Of a stretch of 64,000 nucleotides of DNA, positions 21,193 to 29,779 are shown piece after piece (position 1 is the first letter of the stretch; each line of letters starts with the position of its first letter). The DNA lies in assembly GCA_017744315.1 (NCBI GenBank), contig JAGIBN010000004.1, forward strand, positions 248,001 to 312,000, written 5' to 3'. A model generated the notes under the pieces. The model ran no database searches. It saw nothing but the letters and a program-made list of their open reading frames with translations, and had not been told where the DNA came from. Source of the DNA: Porphyrobacter sp. (GTDB lineage Bacteria; Pseudomonadota; Alphaproteobacteria; Sphingomonadales; Sphingomonadaceae). The translations under genes and the position numbers were made by a program.

Positions 21193-21789
21193 ATGATGAC
21201 CGAACCGAACGATGACGCGATCGTCAGCACGCTGACCGTCGCTCAGTTGCGGAAACTCATCGAAGCCGCCTGTAACTCGATCTCGGCAGATGAACTGCAG
21301 AAGATGATCGGGCATAAATGCTGTTCCACCGCCACCAGTGAAAGCCCGAAGAATATCGCGGCCGAATTCCGCTTCAATGAAGTACGGGATCGGCTCAATT
21401 TCCAACTCGGACTGGCACAGTCGACGCTGAGAAATCTGATGCTCGTGAATGGCGGAGCCCTAGTGGCTCTGCTGACATTCATCGGGAACAGCGACTCTTA
21501 TGATCGAACGGGCATTTTCAAAGCGTCTAATTGCTTCTCGATCGGGCTGGGACTGGTCTTGACGGCCTATTTCGCAGCGTTCTGGTCACAACTTGCCCAC
21601 GGAAAGGATGCCCTGGAAAAGGCGAGGAATGAACTGGCCGGACAAGGAAATGCGGATGGTAGGGCCCCAGGTCTTGAGGACAGCGAAATTTCCGGCAAGC
21701 ATCGCCAAAGGCTGGCCACATTGTTGGCGGTCTTGAGCCTAGTTGCCTTCGTGGCCGGTTCCTACTTGGCCATGCACGCGATCACATGA
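21193..21789 (+). CDS. Hypothetical membrane protein inserted between ruvA and ruvB
   Basis: A 198-residue protein of unknown family. The N-terminal 85 residues are soluble and helical ([25 protein letters not shown], then [18 protein letters not shown]). Three hydrophobic segments lie at about residues 84-98, 113-131 and 177-195; the last two are clear membrane spans. A charged loop sits between them ([15 protein letters not shown]). GC content is visibly lower than in ruvA and ruvB. It starts 10 bases after ruvA and overlaps ruvB by ATGA, so it is translated as part of the operon. A link to recombination is only suggested by position. Confidence 0.75.
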   Translation: MMTEPNDDAIVSTLTVAQLRKLIEAACNSISADELQKMIGHKCCSTATSESPKNIAAEFRFNEVRDRLNFQLGLAQSTLRNLMLVNGGALVALLTFIGNSDSYDRTGIFKASNCFSIGLGLVLTAYFAAFWSQLAHGKDALEKARNELAGQGNADGRAPGLEDSEISGKHRQRLATLLAVLSLVAFVAGSYLAMHAIT

Positions 21790-22814
21790 CCGACAACCCT
21801 ACCCTCTCCCCTCAGCGCCAGCCTGAAGACCAGGACGCCGCGCTGCGCCCCAAATCACTCGGCGAGTTCGTCGGGCAGGAGGCGGCGCGCGATAACTTGC
21901 GGGTGTTCATCGAGGCCGCGCGTGGGCGGGGCGAGGCGATGGATCACGTGCTGTTCTTCGGCCCGCCGGGCCTCGGCAAGACCACGCTGGCGCAGATCGT
22001 GGCCAAGGAGCTCGGCGTCGGCTTCCGCGCCACCAGCGGCCCGGTGATCGGCAAGACCGGCGACCTCGCCGCGCTGCTGACCAACCTCGAACCGCACGAC
22101 GTACTGTTCATCGACGAGATCCACCGGCTCAATCCCGTGGTCGAGGAAGTGCTCTACCCGGCGATGGAGGACCGCGCGCTCGACCTCATCATCGGCGAGG
22201 GTCCCTCGGCGCGCTCGGTGCGGATCGACTTGCCGCCGTTCACGCTGATCGGCGCTACGACCCGGCAAGGCCTGCTGACCACCCCGCTGCGCGACCGCTT
22301 CGGCATTCCGGTGCGCCTCAACTTCTACACCGTGCCGGAGCTGGAGCGGGTGGTGACCCGCGGCGCCACGCTGCTCGGCATGGCGATCGATCCCGCTGGT
22401 GCGCGCGAAGTGGCGCGCCGTAGCCGAGGCACGCCGCGTGTCGCCGGCCGCCTCCTGCGCCGCGTGCGCGACTTTGCTCACGTTGCGGGGGCGCCGCTGA
22501 TCACCTCGGAGGTGGCGGACAAGGCGCTGACGCGGCTGGAGGTCGATTCGCTCGGCCTCGACGCAATGGACCGGCGCTACCTCTCGATGATCGCGGACAT
22601 CTACAAGGGCGGCCCGGTCGGGGTCGAAACCCTCGCCGCGGGCCTCGCAGAACCACGCGACACGATCGAGGACGTGGTGGAGCCGTTCCTGATCCAGCTC
22701 GGCCTCGTAGCCCGTACCGCGCGGGGACGTTGCCTCAACGATGCCGGGTGGAGACACCTGGGAATCACCCCGCCGAGCGGCTCGCAGACCGGGCTGTTCG
22801 ATCCCGGAAAGTAG
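21786..22814 (+). CDS. ruvB: Holliday junction branch migration helicase RuvB
   Basis: RuvB is the hexameric AAA+ motor that drives branch migration with RuvA. In the 342-residue protein Walker A is GPPGLGKT (residues 59-66), Walker B is LFIDEIH (about 109-115) and sensor 1 is LIGATTRQG. The arginine-finger region [22 protein letters not shown] is intact. The C-terminal winged-helix domain has [17 protein letters not shown]. Its ATG overlaps the stop of the orphan membrane gene, so ruvB translation is coupled to it. Confidence 0.97.
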   Translation: MTDNPTLSPQRQPEDQDAALRPKSLGEFVGQEAARDNLRVFIEAARGRGEAMDHVLFFGPPGLGKTTLAQIVAKELGVGFRATSGPVIGKTGDLAALLTNLEPHDVLFIDEIHRLNPVVEEVLYPAMEDRALDLIIGEGPSARSVRIDLPPFTLIGATTRQGLLTTPLRDRFGIPVRLNFYTVPELERVVTRGATLLGMAIDPAGAREVARRSRGTPRVAGRLLRRVRDFAHVAGAPLITSEVADKALTRLEVDSLGLDAMDRRYLSMIADIYKGGPVGVETLAAGLAEPRDTIEDVVEPFLIQLGLVARTARGRCLNDAGWRHLGITPPSGSQTGLFDPGK

Positions 22815-23039
22815 CGACGGGCGTTAACGACTGTTGGGATTCGCCCGCAGTTCGGTTCCAGTTCGGGACAGAGCCGTAAGGAGAGCGCTGGAACTTAGCA
22901 AAAAACGACATCGGGCGGTGTGAATCGAGGTTAATTCGATTGCCGATGCCTCGCCCGTGCGTGTTCTTGGCCGTGGAGGAGCAGGGCTGGAGGTCCAATT
23001 CGGGCCGGCAGCGCTCCTGGCTACTGAGAGAGAACACGC

Positions 23040-23954
23040 ATGTCGGTACGCACAGCCCTCGCCAAACTGGCCGCACTCGCGGCTAGCGGCGCGCTCGTCG
23101 GTGGCGCAGTCCACCAGGCCGAACCGCAGGCGCGGACGACCGACTACAAGTCGGGCAAGTCGGTTCCGGTCGAACGGCCCATCAAGCAGGTCAAGGCGAC
23201 CCCGCCGCGCCCGGTGGTGGTGGCCGAAGCCCCGCCGCCCGAACTGCCGCCGATCGAACGCGTGATCGACGCACCGCCGATCGCTCCCATTCCCATCGCT
23301 CCCCTGCCGCAGGCCGCAGTCGTGGCAACCGGCAGCCCGCCCCCCGTCGTTATCGGCGGATCGAGCGGCGGAGGCGGCTTCGGTGGTGGCTTCTTCGGAG
23401 GGTTCTTCGGAGGTGGAAGCAGCGGCGGCGGCACCGTCTCGGTTTCGACCACGACCTCAACATCGGGAACACCGCAGCAGAATTCCACCTCCGGCACTTC
23501 GGGCAGCACGACCACGACGACGACCACCACGACATCGTCGGGCGTGTCGACCAGCGGCATCGATATCGACATCGATATCGACAATTCGAGCACCGGCAGT
23601 TCGACCTCGACCTCTTCGGGCGGAAGCTCGACGTCCACCTCGACGGGCGGCAGCTCCACCTCGACCAGCTCGGGCAACGTGACCAGCACCAGCTCGACTT
23701 CGGGCGATATCACGTCGAGCACCTCGAGCTCGACCAGCAGCTCCACGAGCACATCCACGAGTTCGTCGACCTCCACCAGCACCTCAAGCTCGACTTCGAG
23801 CTCGACCAGTTCTTCCACGAGCTCGAGCTCGGGCAACTCCAGCACCACTTCGGGCACGGAAGTTCCGGAGCCGCCGATGATGGTGCTGTTCGGTATGGGC
23901 GCCGCCGCCGTGTTCATGCGACGCCGCAGGAAGGTACCCGCCACGGCGGCCTGA
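23040..23954 (+). CDS. Ser/Thr-rich PEP-CTERM surface protein
   Basis: The 304-residue exported protein has a hydrophobic N-terminal segment (residues 8-24) serving as signal. A Pro-rich stretch (about 55-100) and a Gly/Phe-rich patch come next, followed by some 160 residues almost entirely Ser, Thr and Gly. In the middle of this tract sits an unusual alternating Ile/Asp run, IDIDIDIDN. The C-terminus is VPEPPMMVLFGMGAAAVFMRRRRK, a textbook PEP-CTERM sorting signal: VPEP, one membrane span, Arg cluster. An exosortase encoded elsewhere should process it and the Ser/Thr tract may be glycosylated. A strong terminator follows. Confidence 0.87.
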   Translation: MSVRTALAKLAALAASGALVGGAVHQAEPQARTTDYKSGKSVPVERPIKQVKATPPRPVVVAEAPPPELPPIERVIDAPPIAPIPIAPLPQAAVVATGSPPPVVIGGSSGGGGFGGGFFGGFFGGGSSGGGTVSVSTTTSTSGTPQQNSTSGTSGSTTTTTTTTTSSGVSTSGIDIDIDIDNSSTGSSTSTSSGGSSTSTSTGGSSTSTSSGNVTSTSSTSGDITSSTSSSTSSSTSTSTSSSTSTSTSSSTSSSTSSSTSSSSGNSSTTSGTEVPEPPMMVLFGMGAAAVFMRRRRKVPATAA

Positions 23955-23976
23955 ACCCACTACCTTCGTTGCGGTG

Positions 23977-24011
23977 AAAGGGCGGTTCGGGGGGACCGCC
24001 CTTTCGTTTTT
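23977..24011 (+). terminator. Rho-independent terminator of the PEP-CTERM gene
   Basis: A perfect 10-bp stem, AAAGGGCGGT (23977-23986) with ACCGCCCTTT (23995-24004), has an 8-base loop. It is followed by CGTTTTT. It isolates the PEP-CTERM gene from the ahpC promoter region. Confidence 0.9.
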
Positions 24012-24093
24012 GTGGTGGGTTGGTCTCACCACACCAGCCCTTGTTGCAAAAACCACACCACCTGTTGCACTTTTCGAAAGTGTCGCTCGGTTG

Positions 24094-24130
24094 ATCGATT
24101 ATTTCGATCCCATCAATCGCTACAAATCGC
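24094..24130. promoter_or_regulatory. Putative OxyR operator upstream of ahpC
   Basis: A perfect inverted repeat ATCGA-N5-TCGAT spans 24094-24108 and contains the LysR T-N11-A core. A second ATCG lies at 24116-24119 and a partial half-site TCGC at 24127-24130. The four half-sites therefore start at 24094, 24105, 24116 and 24127, exactly 11 bases apart, the spacing used by OxyR tetramers. The last half-site is imperfect. The site is 76-112 bases before the ahpC ATG. Assignment to OxyR is an inference from geometry and from the peroxidase target. Confidence 0.55.
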
Positions 24131-24205
24131 TTTTTTGCATCGCAACATCGCTTATGTGCGGTCCCGCAAGAGTTTCAAATCAACCCAAAAACCAACGGAG
24201 AAATC

Positions 24206-24772
24206 ATGGGTATCATCGGCAGCACCATCAAGCCGTTCAAGGCGACCGCTTTCCAGGCGGGCAAGGACTTCTTCGACGTGACGGAGCAGGACCTCGCTGG
24301 AAAGTGGGCGGTGTTCTTCTTCTACCCGGCGGACTTCACCTTCGTCTGCCCGACCGAGCTCGAAGACCTCGGCGAGCACTACAACTCGCTGCAGAAGATG
24401 GACGTGGACGTCTACGCCGTGTCGACCGACACCCACTTCAGCCACAAGGCCTGGCACGACACTTCCGAGAAGATCGGCAAGCTGAACTACGCCTTCCTCG
24501 GCGACCAGCTGCACACGCTGTCGAAGAACTTCGGCGTGCTTCGTGAAGAAGCCGGCCTGGCCGACCGTGCGACCTTCGTGGTCGATCCGGACGGCGTGAT
24601 CCAGATCATGGAAATCACCTGCGAGGGTGTCGGCCGCAACGCCAACGAGCTGGTCCGCAAGATCAAGGCTGCCCAGTACGTCCGCGCCCATCCGGGCCAG
24701 GTCTGCCCGGCCGCGTGGGAAGAAGGCGCCGAGACGCTTGCCCCGTCGCTCGACCTCGTCGGCAAGATCTAA
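24206..24772 (+). CDS. ahpC: Alkyl hydroperoxide reductase subunit C (peroxiredoxin)
   Basis: AhpC reduces H2O2 and organic peroxides in the cytoplasm. The 188-residue 2-Cys peroxiredoxin has the peroxidatic Cys48 in [11 protein letters not shown] and the resolving Cys167 in [10 protein letters not shown], both in canonical positions. The ATG at 24206 has an upstream CGGAGA ribosome site. A putative OxyR operator lies upstream and ahpF follows after a strong hairpin, so ahpC is probably made in excess over ahpF, as expected from their stoichiometry. Confidence 0.97.
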   Translation: MGIIGSTIKPFKATAFQAGKDFFDVTEQDLAGKWAVFFFYPADFTFVCPTELEDLGEHYNSLQKMDVDVYAVSTDTHFSHKAWHDTSEKIGKLNYAFLGDQLHTLSKNFGVLREEAGLADRATFVVDPDGVIQIMEITCEGVGRNANELVRKIKAAQYVRAHPGQVCPAAWEEGAETLAPSLDLVGKI

Positions 24773-24805
24773 CAGTTCGCAACCCGCCTAGCGCGGGCTG
24801 CAGGG

Positions 24806-24842
24806 CGGCCCGGGGCACCTCCCCCCCCTTTGCCCCGGGCCG
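24806..24842 (+). terminator. Intercistronic hairpin between ahpC and ahpF (attenuator)
   Basis: A 12-bp perfect stem, CGGCCCGGGGCA (24806-24817) and TGCCCCGGGCCG (24831-24842), has a C-rich 13-base loop. It is followed only by TCTTTAG, a weak U-tract, so read-through into ahpF is likely. It could act as a partial terminator or as a 3' stabiliser of the ahpC message. Confidence 0.75.
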
Positions 24843-24872
24843 TCTTTAGATTTCAGATTCAAGGAAGATTCG

Positions 24873-26462
24873 ATGCTCGACGCCACGATGAAGGAACAGC
24901 TCAAGCAGTATCTCGGCAATCTCCGGGAACCGATCGAGCTTGTCGCCTCGCTGGGCGAAGGCACGAAGTCCGAACAAACGCGCGAGCTCCTGACCGAGAT
25001 CGCGGAACTGTCGGACAAGGTCACCGCTCGCTTCGACGGCGACAACGACCGCAAGCCCAGCTTCATCATCCGCCGCGCTTCCGACGCGGAAGTGTGGGTC
25101 CGTTTCGCGGGCCTGCCGATGGGCCATGAATTCACCAGCCTCGTCCTTGCGCTGCTGTGGACCGGCGGGCACCCGCCCAAGGTCTCTGACGAGGTGCTGG
25201 AGCAGATCCGTCATCTCGAAGGCGACTTCGCGTTCGAAATGTACTTCTCGCTGTCGTGCCACAACTGCCCGGACGTGGTGCAGGCGCTGACGCTGCTCGC
25301 GCTCTACAACCCGCGCATCACCGCGACGCTGATCGAAGGCGGCACCTTCCAGGAAGAAGTCGACGCCCGCAACGTGATGGCGGTGCCGGCGACCTTCCTC
25401 AACGGAGAGATGTTCGCCAGCGGCAAGATGAGCGTCGAGGAACTGCTCGCCAAGCTCGACACCAATGCCGTGGCGCGCGCCGCTGCCCGCATGGGCGAAA
25501 AGGAGCCGTTCGACGTGCTGATCGTCGGTGGCGGTCCGGCGGGCGCGGCGGCGGGCATCTACACCGCGCGCAAGGGCTTCCGCACCGGCATCGCGGCCGA
25601 ACGTTTCGGCGGGCAGGTGCTCGACACCATGGGGATCGAGAACTTCATCTCGGTGCCTTACACCGAAGGTCCGAAGCTCGCCCGCGCGCTCGAGGCGCAT
25701 GTGGCCGAGAACGGCATCGACGTGATGAACCTGGCGGCAGCCGAGCGGCTGATCCCGGCAAAGAAGCCGGGCGGCTGGCATGAGGTCGTGCTCAAGAACG
25801 GCGCGACGCTTTCGGCCCGCGCGGTCGTGCTCGCTACCGGTGCGCGCTGGCGCAACCTCGGCGTGCCGGGCGAATTCGACTACCGCAACCGCGGTGTCGC
25901 CTATTGCCCGCACTGCGACGGTCCGCTGTTCAAGGGCAAGCGCGTGGCGGTGATCGGCGGCGGCAACTCGGGCGTCGAAGCGGCGATCGACCTCGCCAAC
26001 ATCGTCGGCCACGTGACGCTGATCGAATTCGACAGCCAGCTGCGCGCCGACCAGGTGTTGCAGGACAAGCTGCGCAGCCTGCCCAACGTCGACATCCGCA
26101 TCTCCGCGCAGACCACCGAGATCCTCGGCGATGGCGAGCGGGTCAGCGGCCTGCTCTACAAGAACCGCGTCTCCGGCCAGGAGCACAAGGTCGAGCTGGA
26201 AGGCGTGTTCGTCCAGATCGGCCTGGTGCCCAACACCGAGTGGCTCAAGGACTCCGGCCTGGAACTGTCGAAGTACGGCGAGATCATGATCGACCACAAG
26301 GCCGCGACCAACCTCCCCGGCGTGTTCGCCGCGGGCGACGTGACCACAGTGCCCTACAAGCAGATCGTGATCGCGATGGGTGAAGGCTCGAAGGCGGCGC
26401 TGAGCGCGTTCGACTACATCATCCGCAATGCCCCGGCAGAGGACGTGGCGGAAGCGGCTTAA
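24873..26462 (+). CDS. ahpF: Alkyl hydroperoxide reductase subunit F
   Basis: AhpF is the NADH:AhpC disulfide reductase. The 529-residue protein has two tandem thioredoxin-like folds (about residues 1-195) with the redox pair Cys129/Cys132 in SCHNCPD. A thioredoxin-reductase-like FAD/NADH module follows, with [11 protein letters not shown], the pair Cys345/Cys348 in [19 protein letters not shown] and GVFAAGDVT. The cysteine positions match those of the E. coli enzyme. AAGGAAG precedes ATG 24873. Expression probably comes from the ahpC promoter through the intercistronic hairpin. Confidence 0.97.
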   Translation: MLDATMKEQLKQYLGNLREPIELVASLGEGTKSEQTRELLTEIAELSDKVTARFDGDNDRKPSFIIRRASDAEVWVRFAGLPMGHEFTSLVLALLWTGGHPPKVSDEVLEQIRHLEGDFAFEMYFSLSCHNCPDVVQALTLLALYNPRITATLIEGGTFQEEVDARNVMAVPATFLNGEMFASGKMSVEELLAKLDTNAVARAAARMGEKEPFDVLIVGGGPAGAAAGIYTARKGFRTGIAAERFGGQVLDTMGIENFISVPYTEGPKLARALEAHVAENGIDVMNLAAAERLIPAKKPGGWHEVVLKNGATLSARAVVLATGARWRNLGVPGEFDYRNRGVAYCPHCDGPLFKGKRVAVIGGGNSGVEAAIDLANIVGHVTLIEFDSQLRADQVLQDKLRSLPNVDIRISAQTTEILGDGERVSGLLYKNRVSGQEHKVELEGVFVQIGLVPNTEWLKDSGLELSKYGEIMIDHKAATNLPGVFAAGDVTTVPYKQIVIAMGEGSKAALSAFDYIIRNAPAEDVAEAA

Positions 26463-26467
26463 CGTTC

Positions 26468-26599
26468 AAATCCTCCCTGTCGGCGCAGCCGATGGGGAGG
26501 TGGCAGCCCGCAGGGCTGACGGAGGAGCTAGTGGTGTTACGCCGGGCCCCTCCTGCGGCGGCGGTCCCCCTCCCCATCGCCACGCGACAGGGAGGATTT
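26468..26599. repeat. Interspersed inverted-repeat element filling the ahpF/smr gap
   Basis: Perfect 15-bp terminal inverted repeats, AAATCCTCCCTGTCG (26468-26482) and CGACAGGGAGGATTT (26585-26599), enclose a nested pair, GATGGGGAGG (26491-26500) and CCTCCCCATC (26569-26578). The 132-base element fits exactly between the ahpF stop and the convergent smr stop; its right end reaches the smr TAA. No coding capacity is visible. It resembles a non-autonomous palindromic element (MITE/REP-like) and probably terminates transcription from both sides. Confidence 0.8.
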
Positions 26600-27161
26600 A
26601 ACGCCTCCGCTTCAACACCAGATAAAGCGCACCCTCGCCCCCGTGGCGGCGGTGCGCTTTTCTTATGGCGGCGATGTCGGAAGAGTGCGGCCCCGCCGCC
26701 AGCCAGTCGAGCACCTTGGCCCGGATCGCGCCGCGCTTCTCGCCGCGGTCGGCCGCGTGGACGGGGCGGGATTTGCCGGTGATCAGCAGCACCAGCCGCG
26801 CGCCCATCGCCTTGGCCTGGATCAGGCCCATGTCGAGCCGGTTGTGCGCCTGCTCCAGGTTGTGGCCGTGAAGGTCGAGCGTGAAATCCGGATCGATCAC
26901 CGCTTTCGCCAGCTTGCGCTCCCACGAGGAATCGAGGCCCGGTCCCGGTGACGGCGGCGGAGCTTGCGGGCGTGGCGCGGGCAGTGGTGGTGGAATCCGT
27001 CCCTTGGGTGCCTTCTTGAGCGGAGCCGGAGGCGCTGGCGGAAGCTCCAGCGCTGGTAACGGCGGCTTCTTCGCTACAGCCTTCTTCAGCGGCGTGACCG
27101 TGCTCGCCACTTGTGCCCAGAGCGCTGCTTCCTCCGCGCTCAGCCCGCGCGGGGCTTTCAT
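26598..27161 (-). CDS. Smr-domain protein
   Basis: The 187-residue protein has a Pro/Lys-rich, probably disordered N-terminal 90 residues. A C-terminal Smr domain follows, with the characteristic LDLHGHNLEQAH (about residues 93-104) and a GKSR...RGAIRAKVLDWL segment. Smr domains are predicted DNA or RNA endonucleases, related to the C-terminal domain of MutS2. Its ATG overlaps the mltA stop, placing it third in the tim44-mltA-smr operon. Its stop lies in the right arm of an inverted repeat. Confidence 0.9.
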   Translation of the reverse strand: MKAPRGLSAEEAALWAQVASTVTPLKKAVAKKPPLPALELPPAPPAPLKKAPKGRIPPPLPAPRPQAPPPSPGPGLDSSWERKLAKAVIDPDFTLDLHGHNLEQAHNRLDMGLIQAKAMGARLVLLITGKSRPVHAADRGEKRGAIRAKVLDWLAAGPHSSDIAAIRKAHRRHGGEGALYLVLKRRR

Positions 27162-28360
27162 TGCGCCCTCAAGCGCGCCAGCGTCCCCTTCGGTAACAGG
27201 ACGAACGCCTTCCCGCGCGAGTTCATGCCGCCGGCAATGGTCTGGGCATCGTTACCCGCGCCCCAGAAAGTGTCGAAGCGGTTGGCGCCCTTGATCGCGC
27301 CGCCCGTGTCCTGGGCGATCCACAGGCCGTTCGCTTGCTTGTGCTCGACATTGATGAACACCGGCGCGCCAAGCGGCACGAAGGCCGGATCGGCGGCAAC
27401 CGAATTCTCGCGCCTCACCGGCACCTCGAGCGCGCCGAGCGGGCCGTCACCGGTCAGCTCGCGGAAGAACACCCAGCTCTGGTTCTCGCGCATCATCGCG
27501 CGGCCCTCCGCCGGATGCTCGCGCAAGTACTGCACGATCCCCTGCATCGAACCGGAGTACTGCCCCGGCCCGCTACCGATCAGCCCGCGCTGGCGCATCA
27601 GCGAGCCGATGGCGACGTAGGCGCGGCCGTTCTGCCCGGCATAGCCGATGCGGATTACCTCGCCGTCAGGCGTGCGCAGGCGGCCCGAGCCCTGGATCTG
27701 CAGGAAGAAGAATTCGATTGGATCAGCCGCCCAGGCGATCTCCAGCCCCTTGCCCGAAAGCGCACCGTCTTCGATCTGCCCGCGGTCGAAGTAAGGGCCG
27801 ACCACCCCGCGTTCGTCCCGCCGGCCAAGCGGCGCACGGCCGTTGCGTTCCCCTGCGGGCGTACCCGAGGGCCAATCGCGGATGAGATCGGGCGGCATGC
27901 GGTACACCGGCACCTCGAACCCGGGCCGGCGCTGACGGCTACCGGCGATCTCGGGCTCGAAATAGCCGGTGATGTGGCTCGCGCCCTCACCGACGATCAC
28001 CGCCTCGAACTGCGTCTCGAAGAAGCGCACCGCATCGTTGGCGGACCAGCCGCCTGCCGCCGTACACGCCGCGCGCCAGTCATCTTTCTGGGTCAGCCCG
28101 CTGCCATCAGTGCGGGCGAGCAGCTTGGGGCAGCTTTCACGAAACGAGGTGAGCGCCCCGCGCGCATCGGCGGGCGCCAGTTGAAGGTCCGAGATCGAAG
28201 GACCGGCCCTGACACCGGCCGCAAACGCGTTGGTGGCCGTAGGAGCCGGGGTCGGAACCGGTCGCGGCTGCGTCGTTGGCTTTATGCTCGGCGCGACGCA
28301 CCCTGCGAGCAGGGCAAGCGAAGCCAGCCCGGCGAAACGGTATCGCCCTCCCCCCGGCAT
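27158..28360 (-). CDS. mltA: Membrane-bound lytic murein transglycosylase A
   Basis: MltA cleaves the glycan strand of peptidoglycan to 1,6-anhydro products at the outer membrane. The 400-residue protein begins with a lipoprotein signal (FAGLASLALLAGC, lipobox LAGC). The MltA core has ITGYFEPEIAGSR, then FFLQIQGSGRLRTPDGEVIRIGYAGQNG. The C-terminal 3D domain contains GLWIAQDTGGAIKGANRFDTFWG, in which the catalytic Asp is expected. It sits between tim44-like and smr genes, a conserved alphaproteobacterial order divergent from secB. Confidence 0.95.
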   Translation of the reverse strand: MPGGGRYRFAGLASLALLAGCVAPSIKPTTQPRPVPTPAPTATNAFAAGVRAGPSISDLQLAPADARGALTSFRESCPKLLARTDGSGLTQKDDWRAACTAAGGWSANDAVRFFETQFEAVIVGEGASHITGYFEPEIAGSRQRRPGFEVPVYRMPPDLIRDWPSGTPAGERNGRAPLGRRDERGVVGPYFDRGQIEDGALSGKGLEIAWAADPIEFFFLQIQGSGRLRTPDGEVIRIGYAGQNGRAYVAIGSLMRQRGLIGSGPGQYSGSMQGIVQYLREHPAEGRAMMRENQSWVFFRELTGDGPLGALEVPVRRENSVAADPAFVPLGAPVFINVEHKQANGLWIAQDTGGAIKGANRFDTFWGAGNDAQTIAGGMNSRGKAFVLLPKGTLARLRAQ

Positions 28361-28366
28361 TCGGGA

Positions 28367-29023
28367 TCAGCCTTCGTCGGTTTCGTCGAGCAGCCAGTCC
28401 GGATCGGCGCTGTTCACGTCCCGGGAGAAAGTCCACACGTCGATGCTCTCGATCGCATCGTTGAGCGAACCGGCAACCACGTTGCCCTCCTTGTCGCGCG
28501 TGACCGCGGCGATGTCGGCCGTGAAGCGGACCGCGATGCGCGCCGTGCGGCCATCGAGGCGGGCCATGTGCACCACGGTGTCCTCGATCCTGATGAGACG
28601 GTTGTCGAGCGTTTCGCCCGCTGCCTCACGCTCGTCGATCGCGGAAGAGAAGCTGCGATAGACGTCATCGTCGCACAGCTGGCGAAGCTCGTCCTTGTCC
28701 CCGCGCCAGAAGGCTTCGAGCACCATGGCGTAAGCCGCCTTGGCGCCTTCGAGGAAGCTCAGCAGGTCGAACCGGCGGTCGGCCACGCTGATATCGCGCA
28801 GGCCCTGTTCGATCGCGGGCGGGAAGCCGGCAATCTCGCGATTGTTGTTCGGGACTTCGGCGGCGGAGGTCGTCATCTGGCGCGGCACGTTGCCAGCCTC
28901 ATTCCGCTCGAAACGAGTCGGCACGGGTTCCTCTTCATGCTCGGCCCGGCGGCCAAGCACCGAATAAAGCCGCAGCCCGAGGAAGGCTGCGATCATGGCC
29001 AGGATGACGATTTCAATGATCAC
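28367..29023 (-). CDS. Tim44-domain membrane-anchored protein
   Basis: The 218-residue protein has an N-terminal membrane anchor (IIEIVILAMIAAFLGLRLYSVLG), a charged linker and a Tim44-like domain from about residue 75. In that domain the FLEGAKAAYAMVLEAFWRGDKDELRQLCDDDVYRSF segment is characteristic. Alphaproteobacterial Tim44 homologues sit at the inner membrane with an exposed domain and are implicated in envelope protein handling. It is the first gene of the operon with mltA and smr and diverges from secB. Confidence 0.9.
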   Translation of the reverse strand: MIIEIVILAMIAAFLGLRLYSVLGRRAEHEEEPVPTRFERNEAGNVPRQMTTSAAEVPNNNREIAGFPPAIEQGLRDISVADRRFDLLSFLEGAKAAYAMVLEAFWRGDKDELRQLCDDDVYRSFSSAIDEREAAGETLDNRLIRIEDTVVHMARLDGRTARIAVRFTADIAAVTRDKEGNVVAGSLNDAIESIDVWTFSRDVNSADPDWLLDETDEG

Positions 29024-29227
29024 TACGCTTGTCCGATCTGCGCCCGGCTCGTCCTCTTACGGAACAACCTAAGCCTATTTGTGCATAAGATAGTTGCCAT
29101 ACACAAATGAACAACACCTGTCAGGCCCACTGGCTCCTGAGAGATTACGCTTTTTAGGCAAGCGTTGCGACAGCGCAATGGCGGTGCTAGCGGGCGCCAA
29201 ACCCATTTTCGAAAGTCGAATTGCATC

Positions 29228-29752
29228 ATGGCCGAACAGGGCGACGTTCTCACCAATCTCGATTCCGACACCGCCAACGCTGGCAACGGCGCGGATACGC
29301 TGCCGGTCGCGGGCCTTCTGACGCAGTACGTGAAGGATCTTTCGGTAGAGAATCCAAAGGCTCCCGACAGTTTCCAGTGGACCGAGCAGCCGCAGGTCGA
29401 CGTGCAGTTCAACATCGGCGCGCGCAAGATCAACGAAGAGGTCCACGAGATCGAACTGAAGATCTCGGTCACCAACAAGACCGCCCAGGGCACCGCCTAC
29501 ATCGTCGAGCTGTCGTATTGCGGCCTCGTCGGAATGCGCAATATGAGCGACGAACAGAAGCACGCTTTCACTTACGCCGAAGCGCCGCGGATCCTGTTCC
29601 CCTTCGCTCGCCGCATTGTCGGCGACGCCGTGCGCGATGCGGGCTTCGCTCCGCTGCTGCTCGATCCGGTCGATTTCAACGGCCTCTACGTGCAGCAGCT
29701 TCAGGCCCAGGCCCAGCAGGCCGGGCAAGACGCTCCTGCCGGTCAGGCCTGA
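29228..29752 (+). CDS. secB: Protein-export chaperone SecB
   Basis: SecB is a tetrameric cytoplasmic chaperone that keeps preproteins export-competent and hands them to SecA. The 174-residue protein carries LLTQYVKDLSVENPKAP, the family's first beta-strand motif. YAEAPRILFPFARRIVGDAVRDAGFAPLLLDPVDF is the conserved C-terminal core. The start ATG 29228 precedes the acidic N-terminus (MAEQGDVLTNLDSD). The Gln-rich tail is normal. murJ follows after 27 bases. Confidence 0.96.
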   Translation: MAEQGDVLTNLDSDTANAGNGADTLPVAGLLTQYVKDLSVENPKAPDSFQWTEQPQVDVQFNIGARKINEEVHEIELKISVTNKTAQGTAYIVELSYCGLVGMRNMSDEQKHAFTYAEAPRILFPFARRIVGDAVRDAGFAPLLLDPVDFNGLYVQQLQAQAQQAGQDAPAGQA

Positions 29753-29779
29753 TTTCACGGCCCATCTGAGGTTCCCTAG

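Noticed and set aside
22815..23039. Sigma-54 promoter or c-di-GMP riboswitch before the PEP-CTERM gene
   Set aside because: No GG-N10-GC core with correct flanks and no GEMM consensus could be found.
23144..23944. Minus-strand frame rich in Val/Glu/Leu/Asp opposite the PEP-CTERM gene
   Set aside because: Pure mirror of the repetitive Ser/Thr codons; no start context.
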